64,000 nucleotides of DNA from Physcomitrium patens. Its lineage: Eukaryota; Streptophyta; Bryopsida; Funariales; Funariaceae. Location: assembly GCF_000002425.4 (NCBI RefSeq), contig NC_037263.1, positions 8,248,917-8,312,916 on the forward strand, written 5' to 3'. Each line of letters starts with the position of its first letter. The stretch's first letter is position 1. Made by a program: the position numbers and the translations under genes. Positions 47,612 through 59,611 of the stretch are shown in pieces. The notes below the pieces were generated by a model. The model made no database searches and was not told the DNA's origin. It saw only the letters and a program-made list of their open reading frames with translations.

Positions 47612-48940
47612 TGTATGTCATGATTTGTAATTTGAGAATACACTAGGTACCTAGCTATAGAGAGTTTAATTTTGGCTTATATATGATGTCTTATCTTCCA
47701 AAAATCCCTTTATCTTGCACAAAAGCTCAAATTATAATAAAACCCTTTAAAAAATTTTCTTTCCTCAAAAGATGTTTTTATCCTAATTTTTAGAAATTCA
47801 TATCTTTTGATCCAACCGTTCAATTTTTTTCAAATTTCTTTATAACATAGATTCTATTCTTAAGCTTTATTAAAAAAAAAAAAATGGAAAATCTATTACC
47901 AATCTTTTGGCATCTTTGAAATCCTAGCACGTACTCTAAATCCTAATCTATAAGCACCCATAAACTATTTTCCTTATATCTCAAAAACCAAAAATTTAAA
48001 TACCACAAAATTTGTATATAAAGTTTATAAACATGATTACACACACTTTAAAAAACTTTTAGCCAAAATCTTGTCAAATTTCTCAAGATATAGCTCAAAA
48101 CACAACCACTAGTAAATCAGATCACTTACTACCCTTAGATTTGAAGTGCTGACTTCAACTTCCAATATCTCCTTCATATTAATTTGAAATCCATCTAAAA
48201 ATATACCAAAAGTATAGCCACAAAAATTTTCTCTGCAATTCTGGTTTCCGATCCTTTATTGCTTTTTTTTATACGCGTGTTATGTCTAAAAGTATGATAG
48301 TAGGTACAAAATCAATACCTTAACTTTGAGCACCCATATTTCTTTCATATAAACTCCAAATCATACAAAATTTGCACCAAAATCATAGCCAAAAACCTAA
48401 ACTTGCTGAATTCAGCCTCCAAAAGTTTGAATGGCTCGAAAGTGTAATCCTAATCCCTAACAAGACCTTAGACAGCCTACTTGAAGTCCATTGGGCATGA
48501 TTTTTAGCCAATAGGAATGGAGATTTTTATCATCCATCTTCATTCATCTACATAGATGCCCTAAGCTCTCTTTTTGTTACCAAAATCCCTCTCTAAATAT
48601 TTTCTTTACTAGTTTTATATAATATATGTCCTAAACACCATATAAAGGAAACAATATAAGACTTTAAAGGCCGCCAATGTCTAATAAAGATGACTTTAAA
48701 TATTTAAAATTTACTGTTAATAAGATCAACTTCAAAAGTCACCATAAAAAAAAATAAAGTTATATAAATTCTAATAGAAGCTCTTTTAAACAACTTCTTT
48801 TTGGTATAGTAATCTATTTATATTCTATAACCAACAAAATTCTACTAATATGGCTTTTACTATGTTATCTAATATATTATGTATTAAATATATAAACATA
48901 TTGTTTTCACATGGTAGCCAAACTACAACAAGATACTACA
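47612..48940 (+). repeat. Insertion in element D, probable LTR fragment
   Basis: About 1.33 kb that splits the integrase finger of D. It begins TGTATGTCATG and ends ATACTACA; no clean target duplication is visible. Near the end, TTTTCACA is followed by TGGTAGCCAAACTAC, which resembles the end of an LTR plus a tRNA-Met-type primer site. If so, this is an LTR with a little internal sequence rather than a clean solo LTR. Confidence 0.5.
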
Positions 48941-50741
48941 TATTTTGGATATAATAAGACTTTTGAACTAATATGAGGAGATTTTTTATGGCTTCAAATG
49001 TAGAAGGAAATCAAAGACTTTCTACAATCATATGATATTTGTTCAAGTTTAAAAACTCCTTGTCATCGACTTTATGGACTTTTCTAGCCATGACCTATTC
49101 CGAAATAACTATGGTCTTTAATTTCTATGGATTTTAGCATATATCTTTGAGTCTCAAGTTTATATGATTCTATATTTGTGATAGTAGATTGTTTTATTAA
49201 GATGTCACATTTTGTACTACGTACAAAATTTATTAGAAATGAAGTAATGGCTAAGTTTTTTCTTAACAACATCTATTACTATCATAGATTACCCAAAGAT
49301 GTTATATCAAATAGAAGGATTTAATTTATATTAAGATTCTAAAAAAATATTTTTCAAGATTCTAAAGATGGAGATAAAAACTTTCTTTGGCTTTTCATCC
49401 TCAAAGACATAAATAAAAAAAATGAGTGAATCAAGCTCTAGATCAGTATTTTAGGTGTACCATCAACTACCATGAAGACGATTGGACAAGTCTTAAGCCA
49501 TTGGCTAAGTTTGCATACCATAATTTAGTATATTTTTTTAGTCAATAAATATCTTTTTTTTATAAATTATGGTTATCATCTATGTCTTGATAAATTTGAC
49601 TTTTCAAAAGTTGATAATCTTGTGGCAAAAGATTTGGTGAATCATTTGTTAAAACTACATGCAATAATGAAGGTGTAATTAAAGGAAACTCAAGAAAGAA
49701 AAAAAATCAATGTGGCTGCTTATTGTAAGGATCAATTACAATTCACTGTAGATGACAAAGTATGGCTGTTTCATCACAATATCAAGATTACTTATTTTTA
49801 TGTCAAATTAGACTATTGTAGGCTTGGACCTTTTTTTATTTATAAATAAGTCAATGTTATTATTTATTGATTACATTTATTGGATTTTATGAAGATCTAT
49901 CTTATATTTTACATGTCTCTTTTTGAACCATATAAGATTGTGAATATCTTGGAAAGAAGAAAAATGCCACCTCTTTCAATAGAAGTAAATAATAATCAAG
50001 AGTTTGAGGTAGAAGAAGTCTTACATTCAAAGCGGTACTCAAATAGATTAGAATATCTAATTTATTAGCATTGATATGATATTAGTGAACGTACATGAAA
50101 GCAAGCAAATAATCTTACAAATATAATAAATAAGATTTAAACTTTTCATCAACAATATTCATCAAAATCAAGATAAAGGATATCAAATCTTTACTATAAA
50201 AGAAACAAGATCTAGAGAAGATAACATTTTATCTTCTATTCTTGTTTATAACTTTTATATATTTGTGAAAATAAAGAGATAGAGAACCAACAACTAGTAG
50301 ATTTAATTCAAGAGCTATCACTTACTGACTTACCAAATGAGGCATTGTAATTTTTACAATCTTCAAGATGAAGTAATCGAGATAAAGCTTCTTAAGATGA
50401 CATGTCCTTCTTTGAATAGATGGCAAGATACAACATGTTTGGTATCACAATCTTGGAAGAGACTCCCACTATTTGGTGATTTCATTACATGTAAGAACAA
50501 CTCTTCATGATATTTCATATGTTTTATTTGAAGGTAGTTACAAAGGCTTCAACAATGATCAAATAAAAAGGTAATCTTCTTACCTTGGTATGAGATAATA
50601 TTGATGGCTGAGAAGATCTATTAACTATCTTCAAAGAAAAGAAAGATTACAGTTTGTGACAAATACAATTTGTCCCATTTTATATTTCTTCAACATATGA
50701 TGACTATTCCTTGTGGAACTTGTTTCTAGAAAGGGAGATAA
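48941..50741 (+). pseudogene. Element D integrase, chromodomain and ORF3 remnant
   Basis: Resumes at the integrase finger (TTTTGGATATAATAAGAC). The DDE core region is at 49110-49460, the GPY/F region near 49820. The chromodomain part EFEVEEVLHSKRYSNRLEYLIY is in a 62-codon open frame at 49880-50068. ORF3 similarity runs from about 50275 (GAGAACCAACAACTAGTAG) to 50700. Purine tract AGAAAGGGAGATAA precedes the LTR. Confidence 0.75.
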
Positions 50742-51185
50742 TGCCACAAACATATATAGTTATTCTAATATTTATTTATATGATTAAATAGAAGTGAATA
50801 AAACTAGATTTATTTTATAATATTTTTTAGAAAAGCTTTTTAGAAGCTTTATAGACATTGCTTTAATTTTACCTGTGTTTGTAGTTGATTAGTAGGTTAG
50901 AAACTTAGTTAACAAGTTAACCATATCTTGGTAGCTTGCATTTAAGCTAATTATATGGCTTACATATATAAAAATTGCCTTGCAAGTTAAGATATGTGTC
51001 TTACAAATTCAACATGTTTTTGAAGTCCTATAAGATATTGCCATGTAGCTCCTAGTTAAGAGTATATATGGAAGCTAGAGTGAAGCTTTTTTTACTCTTG
51101 TCAATACATGCCTAGTCTTTAGTCTTTTTACAAGACTTTCTAATCTACTTATCTTTGGTAATAGTCATTTTGATTTAATATTATA
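50742..51185 (+). repeat. 3' LTR of element D, truncated
   Basis: Starts TGCCACAAACAT and aligns with the A LTR to about 51180, where similarity stops. TATATATG at about 51063 and the R-start motif ACTCTTGTCAA at 51094-51104 are preserved, the latter without change. Confidence 0.75.
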
Positions 51186-51600
51186 TCATCTTTGAGTGAT
51201 TTTCTAATTTTTTTAAGTGATAGAAGAATATATTGAGGTTTTTTTTCTTTGAGATTCATGTTTTTGATAGTATAAGAATAATACTTCCATAATTGGTATA
51301 GATGATGTATGAAATTTCTATATAAAGAATATTCACAAGTTCTCAAAAATTTACAATAGTTGCAAATCTATTCTCACTTTTGCCATGCATAGTATCTATG
51401 ATTTTTTTTTCTATTTCAAACAACTTAATAAATCTACAAGTCAAATTAGAAGAGGATAATTTATAATCTCTAATATCAAATGAAAACAACATAGGATTTA
51501 TAAAATCAAATTAAAATTATATAGGATTTAAATATTTATTATAAAATTTAAGAAGAAGATTAGAGTTCAAAGATAAAGATTCAAACCTCTAAGAAGCTTA
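51186..51600 (-). other. Degenerate element leader fragment
   Basis: 51255-51490 is a diverged copy of 26480-26760 (shared AACTTAATAAATCTA and AATTTATAATCTCTAATATC-like stretches), same orientation. No open frame of note. Reads on the minus strand as leader and gag start of a chromovirus-like element. Confidence 0.4.
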
Positions 51601-54323
51601 TTTGGAGGAATAAAAGCAAGGTATGAATGGATGAAGATAAGAAGTAAGGATCTTCATCCCTATTGGTCAAAATTCATATTCAATAGGCTTTCAAGAGGCT
51701 ATATATGAGTATAATATGGATTTTAGTAACTTTAAGAAGAACATTTGAGAATCAAACATAAGAATTATAGGATTTAGGATTTAGACTACAATTTGTGTTA
51801 AAATTTGAAGGAATTTGGAATTAGGATGAAGAAATAATAGCCATTTGAAGATAAGGTGTTTTTTTAAGATATATTATTTTTCTTTTGAAGATATAAGGAG
51901 TATATGATAGTTTTTAGAAATCAAGAGGTACAACTATAAAAGAAACTTCAAGACATATGTCTTTTGTAAAAGAATTTTTATATTTAAAGTTTGTATGAAA
52001 GAATTATAGAATTTTAAAAATAGCATATGTAATTCAAAGGCAATAAGTCAATCATTTTGTTGATAGTAATGGTTGGAGCTATATTTTAAGCTTTCAGATG
52101 AACTTTTGCTTCAAAATTCTTAAAATTGTGTTATTAGATTAAAAAGTTATATATTAAAATTTTTTGGTGATTGAATACTTAGTTTGTGAGATTTGAAGAA
52201 AATTACATACATATGTATGTAAGCAAAGGTATGAACTTACTATTAGGATTTTGGCAATATCTCAAGATTTGTATCAAATTTGTAATTGAAATTTATTTTA
52301 GTAATTGTTGAAAGTATATTAGTAATTTATATAAACTTTTAGTTGTTTAGATAATCCAATTCTGAGATATAAGCGGTTGAAGTTTAGAAAGATCTCACCT
52401 TAAGGATATACAAGGATTTATAATATTTTTATCACACTTTTGGTGATTTTTTGTACTTAAGATTCATGTATTAATGTAATTGCTTCTATAAAGACAATTA
52501 TATATATAAACTTGGTGCTTTTCTATCTTATAACTTGATTGAGTAATTAATGATAGCCAAAAGCTCAATGCTTGCTTAAAACAAATTCTGTCTTCTTTGA
52601 CATATTGGTGCTTCCATTGAGAGAGCCTCAAGGCAATAAATTTTTTAATAAGTTACGATGGAAGATTAAATCCGAAGGTTTGTATTACTAAGTTGAATGG
52701 TTGCTTAGGATTTATTTAAGGTATTTATTTATTTTATAGAAGAGAAGGAGTATGTACATAGGAAGGATAAGAATACCACCAAAGCTTTACAAGTAGTGGT
52801 GGATAAGATTAGAATGTTTGATGGGAAGAACATAAATGAGTTTTTAAAGATTTTATACATATAAAATGAATATGCATCAAGTTTTAGAAATGAAGATGAT
52901 TACTACCTTTGATTTGGCGATGATACCAAAAATCAGAGAAAAATTTGAAGAATTGCATCTTGAGGTTATATTATAGAAGAAATTTGAAGAATTCTTAAAA
53001 GATGAATTTTTTGAAGAAAACTCAAAGAAATGACAAAAAAAAAACTTTTTGGAGTAGATTGAGCAAAAGCCAAAGAATCAAATGGCTCAAAATGAACTAA
53101 TTAGGAAATTTGAGACTAAGTTTGGATAGTTGCGATGGCAAAAGAGGTAACTCTTAGAAATAAGAAAAACTAGATCATTCTTGTAAGTACCTGATGAATA
53201 CTTGGAAGATAAGTTGCTCTATTATCTAATAGATAAGACATTTAAAAGTGGTTTTACAAATAATTGGAAGTTAATTAAGAAAATAATGGAGCTTTTGGCT
53301 AAGCAATAGAAGATTAAGACTTGTAATTTAATATCAAGGCTGGATCCAATGCCTACATTTTAAAATATAGTGTTATCTTAAAAGAATATTAAGACTATCA
53401 AAGATGACACTCTTAAAGAATTGATCAAAAACATAGAAGATTTGAGGGTAGAAATGATTGAATTAAAGAAATCTCAAATGGCAAATTCATCAAAGATAAT
53501 TGAAGATTCAAAGGGATTTGTATAGAGCTGTATGTGGTGTGACAATCCAAACCACAAATGTGATAAGTATAATAGTTACAAGGCTGCAATCAAGGATGGT
53601 ATTATATATTTCAAAGAAGATAGGATAAGACTCTTAAGATTAGATGAGTCTTTTAATACTAATTTTGAAAAAAGTGGTATGAAAAAATTAATAGACAAGC
53701 AAACACCAATGAATAATGTCATACAAGAAAAAAGAATTGAGTCTTATTCTATTATAGCTAAATAAAAAGTAATTAAGGCTAATTCCTTATCAACTATAGA
53801 AGCCATGATTAAGAGAGTTGAAGCTATCAGAAAAATAACTAGATAGAATGATTCAGTTGATGCTAATAGCATTGAAGCATTTTTATGTAAGAACAAAGAC
53901 AATGATTTGTATGATTCTATGGTTGAAGAAAAAAGAAGTAAAACCATTCATAAAGAGGATGTTGTTGAGTCTAAAAACAAGAGGAGGACTCCAAGAAACA
54001 AAAAGCTGCTAAAGAGCAAAAACTAAAAAAATGTCTTCTACTTATCTTGGCAGTGCATCATTACCAAAAAAGTGGTAGAAGAAAGACAAAGAGAAGGAGT
54101 AAGATACATAAGCAAATCTAAAGGAAAAAATCCTACTAATAAGCTTCAATCTCATTTTGAGATATCTATAGATATGAAAGTATTTTAGAGGAGAGGATCT
54201 TAGATGCCAAAATTGAATTTAATCAAAAAAAGGCTCTTAGTATAGTTAAAAAGGATTTCCATGAGTCAATCATTAATGAGATAAAGAAAAAGAGACAAAT
54301 GATAATTGAAGCTATTATGATAG
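51601..54323 (+). mobile_element. Fungal-like Ty3/gypsy element G, 5' part
   Basis: AT-rich probable 5' LTR of unknown start, ending TTTGACA at 52602. It is followed by TATTGGTGCTTCCATTGAGA, a common internal start of plant/fungal gypsy elements, and a decayed gag. Cut at 54323 by element E; its pol must lie beyond E and F, outside the window. Its gag is related to that of element F. Confidence 0.6.
52660..54323 (+). pseudogene. Element G gag, decayed
   Basis: Reads in pieces: KIRMFDGKNINEFLK (near 52810-52855), a region predicted to be helical and Lys/Glu-rich, then CMWCDNPNHKCDKYNSY near 53528-53580, a shortened Cys-His knuckle. It ends with VKKDFHESIINEIKKK (54245-54295), which matches the element F segment AKKEFHDVIIDSI at the same place before protease. 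Several stops (TAG/TAA) and at least one frame change. Confidence 0.65.
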
Positions 54324-54744
54324 TGTTAGGGTCATAGTCCTTAGAACCTTCTAGAGACAAGTTTTTAGAACCTTTTAGAGACAAGCTTCTAGAACCTTCT
54401 AGAAGCAAGTCTCTGGAACCTTCTAGAAGCTTCTTAGTTGGTAGAAGATGTTAGGGACATAGTCCTTAGAACCTTCTAAAGATAAGTTTCTAGAACCTTC
54501 TAGAAGCAAGACTTTGGAACCTTCTAGAAGCTTCCTAGTTGGTAGAAGTTGCTTGAGAAGCTTCCTAAATAGGAGTATATATTGGAATCGAGGCTGAAGA
54601 GTTCTTCAGTCTCGACAACACATCTCTTGGAGCTCTAGCTCACCTCTCTGGTGTTGTTCTTGTATTCATCTGATTAATCTAGTGCTTGCCAGTTCTTCTT
54701 GAATTTCTTGATAGATATCAAGTCTGTATTCTGTGTCCGTGACA
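54324..54744 (+). repeat. 5' LTR of element E
   Basis: TGTTAGGG...GTCCGTGACA, 421 bp. The first 125 bp (54324-54448) is repeated in a similar form from 54449 (TGTTAGGGACATAGTCC). TATATATT at 54576-54583; predicted transcript start AGTCTCGACAA at 54608-54618, 32 bp downstream. Confidence 0.85.
54344..54534 (+). promoter_or_regulatory. Heat shock element array in the E LTR
   Basis: Alternating GAA/TTC blocks with exact 5-bp spacing. Four-unit perfect elements lie at 54387-54404 (TTCtaGAAccTTCtaGAA), 54416-54433, 54488-54505 and 54517-54534. A near-perfect three-unit element is at 54344-54356, and a two-unit GAAGCTTC near 54557. The array ends about 40 bp upstream of the TATA box. This is the binding pattern of HSF trimers; in Arabidopsis the ONSEN copia LTR is heat-induced through such elements. 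Heat induction here is inference. Confidence 0.75.
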
Positions 54745-54746
54745 GT

Positions 54747-54757
54747 TTGTCGAGACT
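54747..54757 (+). promoter_or_regulatory. Self-complementary primer binding site of element E
   Basis: TTGTCGAGACT begins 2 nt after the LTR and is the exact 11-nt reverse complement of AGTCTCGACAA at 54608-54618. The layout matches that of element A although the 11-mers differ, so the pair has co-varied. Confidence 0.75.
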
Positions 54758-55024
54758 TCACTCACCTCAGATATCAGAGCTAGTTTCTTCTTTGTTAGAG
54801 TGTGGATTACCCCTCTACTTGGAAGTGTACTAGCACTTTAGAGGTTGCGGATTACCCTCCTCTAAACTGATACTTCTTTTGTTACAATATTGGAGTCTTA
54901 TTCTTCTTGGAGAGAGTGGATTATCCCTTTTCTTGAAGCTCTTAAGGCATTTTAGAGGTTGTGGAGTACCCTCCTCTAAACCAATATTGTCTTCTTGTAG
55001 AGTCATTTCTGTCCTTCTCTTAGA

Positions 55025-56048
55025 ATGGTCGAGGGCCAAGACATTAGTATGACGGAAAGTTTAGAGTCCAAGTTAGATGCTATCATGAATGCCCTCGCTA
55101 TGTTATTGCAAAGAACTGCAGAGATTGAGGGAGTCGTGGCAAGGCTTCACAATGATGGAGCATCTGAGATGGCACAATCTAGGTTGCACCAGCCTCAAAC
55201 TTCTACACTTGGAGAAGCAACTTTACCTTAGGTCGACAAGCACCGCTGGTTCTACAACATAAGGAATCCCGAGTTAGCCTTCCGGACAAGTTCGATGGTA
55301 CACGTTCCAAATTTCGAGGATTCGTCAACCAAATCAGGTTAATAACAGCTTTACAGCCCGAACGCTATCCAACGGAGGAGTTACGTGTTGGGCTTGTTAG
55401 AACCTTACTTACAGGACAAGCTCTATCATGGTTTGCTCCTTTGTTTGAGAAACAATCGTCCATACTAAATAACTTTGAAACCTTTTTGGAGGCATTTGCG
55501 GAAGCATTTGGTGAACAGAACAAGGTTCGATGGGCTACAACAAAGATCCGATCACTACGACAAGGGATGCGTCTACATCAGTCTATGCATCGGACTTCAG
55601 GCAATTAGCATGCGACATCAATTGGGACGAAGAAGCGTTGATGAATCAATTCTATTGGGATTTAAGGGACGATGTGAAGGATTTGCTGTTAACTCTTCCT
55701 GAACCGCAAACGCTCAACGAAGCTATTAGCCAAGCTGTGAAGTGCGATAATTGCCTATTCCAACGTCGCCAAGACCAACGTTCAAGACAACATACGGTTC
55801 GCTACATCCCAACTATGTCAGCAAGCAGCGTGAATTCACATTCAAAGGTACAAGACATGCAAATTGATACGATACTTGTCAAATTTCTTACTCTAGAAGA
55901 AAAAAAGCGGCGTATGGAGGAAGGTCTATGCTTGTATTGCGGTGAAGAAGGCCACAAAGTTGGAAACTGCCCCAAGAAGCAAAATTGACGTATTATCAAG
56001 ACTAGGGGCACGTTTATTCAGGAAAACGAGGATGCCCAGCCACAATAG
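55025..56048 (+). pseudogene. Element E gag, frameshifted
   Basis: Starts MVEGQDISMTESLESKLDAIM with a possible coiled coil. The TAG at 55229-55231 ends the first frame. The gag domain continues as VSLPDKFDGTRSKFRGFVNQ (from about 55273), with a small frame change near 55560. It then runs as FRQLACDINWDEEAL and a CCHC knuckle CLYCGEEGHKVGNC (55928-55969). The frame reaches a TGA at 55986-55988 (element A has CGA there) and the natural end TAG at 56046-56048. Pol is again in the -1 frame. Confidence 0.82.
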
Positions 56049-56053
56049 GAACC

Positions 56054-58213
56054 GTGCAGCTGGACAGTGAAATATCGCAACAACAACCAGGTTCCTTTCT
56101 TTCCGTTCAACCTGCCCTTTGTTTTACAATCCCTTTGCTTATTGGCCCTCAAAAACTGAGAACCTTAGCATTATTAGATTCAGGAGCATTTGCTTGTTTT
56201 TTAGACAAAGAATTTACGAAGCGTCATAAGATCCCTTTAGTACAAAAATCCCAACCTGTTCACGTTGAGGTCATAGATGGACGACCTTTATTGTCTGGTA
56301 GTGTCACTCATGAACCAAAACCTATAGAAGTGACGCTTAAGGACCATAGTAGTCATATTATTTTCAATATTATTAGAACCCCATCAAATCCTGTTATTCT
56401 TGGTCTTTCCTGGTTAGAAAAGCATAACCCATCCATAGATTGGAAGTTGCGGAAGATGACCTTTCTCACAAAACCACCCAAGAGCAAGCCTAGTAGAAAA
56501 CCTCGAATAGAAAAATCCTTATTTATTGGAGCAAGAGCGTTTATAAGATTGTCTGAAGGAGGCACACCGTTTGTCATTTATGCGGCTCCAACTACCGGGG
56601 AGAAGATCTCGACAGCAAGTATATCGGAGCAATATAAGGATTTTAAAGACGTATTTCAAAAGAAAAATGCCAACATGCTACCGGAACACAGACCATATGA
56701 TTGCGCCATAGACTTACAGGAAGGAGCACAACCGCTTGTTGGCCTAATCTACAATCTATCGCAGATGGAGTTGGCGGAGTTGCGGAAGTACATCGACGAG
56801 AATCTAGCCAAAAACTTCGTCTGTCATTCAAAATCGTCAACTGGAGCACCCATCTTATTTATGAAGAAGAAAGATAGCTCGTTGCGGATGTGCGTGGACT
56901 ATGGAGGCCTCAACAAGGTAATAAAGAAGAATCGTTATCCGTTACCTTTGATTTTTGGTTTCTTAGAACAACTTGGACGTGCAAGGATCTTTACAAAAAT
57001 TGATCTAAGGGGAGCTTACAACCTCGTACGAATCAAGGAAGGAGATGAGTGGAAGACAACGTTCCGTACAAGGTATGGCCATTTTGAATATAATGTCATG
57101 CCCTTTGGTCTTACCAATGCTCCAGTGGTCTTTCAACATATGATGAATGACATTTTTTGAGAGTACCTTGATGATTTTGTTGTCATCTATTTGGATGATA
57201 TTTTGATATTCTCCAAAAATGAGGAAGAGCATGAAAAACACGTTTGTTTGGTATTGGAGAAACTACGCAAGCGACGACTATATGCCAAGTTGGAGAAGTG
57301 TTTATTTCACCAAATAGAAATGGAGTTTCTGGAGTTCGTTGCGACTACGGAAGGCTTGAAGATGGACTCCAAGAAGGTGGAAGCAATCGTGTCCTGGGAG
57401 GTTCCGAAGACGGTTAGAGATGTACAATGCTTTCTTGGTTTTGCCAACTTCTATTGGATCTTTATCAAGAATTACTCTCAAGTTGCTGCTCTTCTCACTC
57501 GGTTGACATGCAAGGATAAGCTGGAATGGGGACCTCTAGCAGAGAAGGCGTTTCAAAACCTGAAGACCGCATTTACTACGGCTCCAATCTTGGTACATCC
57601 AGACTTTACAAAGGCCTTCTATTTAGAAACTGATGCTTCGGATTTTACTTTGGGAGTTGTACTTTCACAAATGGGAGAAGACAAGAAGCTCCATCTGGTT
57701 GCATTCTATTCTCGAAAGTTCTCTGCTGCTGAAATCAATTATGAGATCCACGATAAGGAACTTCTTGCTATAGTGGATTCTTTCCAAGAATGGCGTCACT
57801 TTCTTGAAGGAGCTGCACATCTAGTGACCGTATACACAAATCACAAGAATTTGGAGTATTTCATGTCGGCTCGAGTTCTAAATCGATGTCAAGCTGGATG
57901 GAGTATGTTGCTATCTAGGTTCGATTTTATTATCACTTATCGATCTAGAAAGCAGCAAGGACTATTTGATGCCTTATCGAGGAGATCGTATCTTATACCA
58001 AAGGCTGGAGAAGCAGCGTTTGATCAACAATGTATGACATTGTTGAAGCCAGAGTTATTTTGGCTTTATGCTACTATTATGCCAATTGATGCTGACTTCC
58101 TGAATCAAGTACGTGCCGTAACCATTGAAGATTCAGTAGCCATTGATATTAAGCAGCGTGCCAATGACGACAAGTTCAAGGTGGAGAGAGATCTTTTATA
58201 TTTTGAAGAGCGG
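56054..58213 (+). pseudogene. Element E pol, protease to spacer after RNase H
   Basis: Protease ALLDSGAFACFLDKEF (56170-56220). RT with [18 protein letters not shown] and, after a TGA at 57158-57160 (CGA to TGA), [10 protein letters not shown] (57186-57215). RNase H ETDASDFTLGVVLSQ near 57630 to QQGLFDALSRRS near 57990. The frame is otherwise open to LLYFEER, where element A continues GRLYVPEG; at that point (58213/58214) the LTR of element F begins. Apparent codons after 58213 belong to F. Confidence 0.88.
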
Positions 58214-59549
58214 TGTCGTATTACGTGCTTTCCTGCTCGAGAACACGCCGGGCGTCTGGCTGTAGAAGGTAGTATGGAGATTCGTCGATAGTCAAGCAGT
58301 CTATCAGTTTTTGACTGCTGGAATATAAACGACTGCAAGAATGTACCGTAAATCTATACGGGTGCTCTTCGACTGCTTGTCAAAGTCCTTTTTGCCCCAG
58401 CCGGTAGGTCTCTAGACGTTACAGAGAACCCCGTACAACCCAAACTGTTAACCTTCAATACTGCTTTGTACTTACGATCTTGTATCCACTGACTGTCTTG
58501 TTAGATTAACCCAATAAATTTCATTCACTCCGCATACTCAATCCTATAGACACCCTTTTAATCCTTCAATCACAGACGTAACTCGATTTCACAAAACAGT
58601 CAAGAGTATTCAAACCCACTTCATTTAAAAATCCCAATTCACCATTAGAACACTGACTTCAGCAGCGATTGCCTCAGTCTTCCCCAAAACTCTACGAAGA
58701 AGAAAAATCCAAATTCTATGTCTTTTCTTCCCCGACCCGAAGCATGAAGCTCCTCTCTCTAATTCCCTTGATCTTCAAAAACCTCCCATGAAAAACCTGA
58801 ACTGGTAACCTTGCAGAAGCTTGAAAACTCGCTCTCCCCCCCGATTTCCCCTTAAAAAAAAAACCCCACCCCAAAACTATATCCCACCTAACCTTATTCT
58901 CTGAATTTCTTCAATCTTTCGTCTTAGATCCGGAATTGGCTCCCACCTCAAGCTTGGATCCGAAATTGGCTCTCGCCGTTAAGCTTTCTCCTCCGTTTTT
59001 GCCTTTAAGAAATCCATTTACCGAAAACAACGTTCCCTGAGACGGCACAGAGAACAGGACAGCCTGAAACAGAATCGAACCCCGTAATCGGGACCACATT
59101 GAGTCGCCCGACCAATTCAGGTCCTATATTGGGAAAGATGCCCGTAGTAACCTGGATGTTCCCGTAATTGGGTCAAATTGGTCCTCGCGTCAACTTGGCT
59201 AAGACCCGTAGTAAGACCTGGATTTCCCGTAATTAGACTGCACTGGGTTGACCGGCCAATTCAAGTCTCATATTGGATAAGAGGACCCGGATTGGATTAT
59301 CGAAATTGGATCCAATTGGCTCCTTGAACCCGTCTTATGAATTGGTCCTTCTCTTCCTACTGACTCCCGTTATTGGAATCGAACGTGGCATTTCAGTATG
59401 CCCCGGCTGACTGTAACGGAGTCACTGAACCTGACCACTCGTTATTTGTACTGGAGTTAGTCGATGCTCTCAATATTTGAGGTAACTGAATATTAATAAA
59501 ATTCCGCTTTCTTTTTATTTTCACTGTATACTCGTGTTACAACACGACA
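58214..59549 (-). repeat. 3' LTR of element F
   Basis: 1336 bp, inverted ends TGTCGT (58214) and ACGACA (59549). The outer end falls exactly where the E reading frame stops matching. Inside, a diverged direct repeat with GGCCAATTCA / TATATTGG / CCCGTA-type motifs occurs at about 59108-59230 and 59251-59345. C-rich for this window. A 62-codon minus frame at 59099-58911 looks random. Confidence 0.8.
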
Positions 59550-59611
59550 TCCACCCCCTCTGAACCTGTGCATCCTCCGGTATGCACCAATTTACCCAAT
59601 TGCTGTTTGAT

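Larger units (their letters stand above)
43484..51185 (+). mobile_element. Ty3/gypsy chromovirus D, decayed and interrupted
   Basis: Element A family. It starts inside gag at the outer end of C2, so its 5' LTR and early gag are absent. Gag 43484-44210, protease start to 44390, insertion 44391-45595, protease to integrase start 45601-47611, insertion 47612-48940, integrase, chromodomain, ORF3 remnant, 3' LTR 50742-51185. Heavily decayed with dozens of stops. Confidence 0.82.
54324..58213 (+). mobile_element. Ty3/gypsy chromovirus E, 5' part
   Basis: 5' LTR 54324-54744, self-complementary primer site, leader, gag, protease, RT and RNase H. It is interrupted at 58213 by element F, and the rest lies beyond the window. 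Inserted in element G. It is a relative of C1/C2 (same LTR layout and LTR length of 421 bp) but far less decayed. Confidence 0.88.

Noticed and set aside
57005..57241. Minus-strand frame over element E RT
   Set aside because: Shadow of the conserved RT-coding strand.
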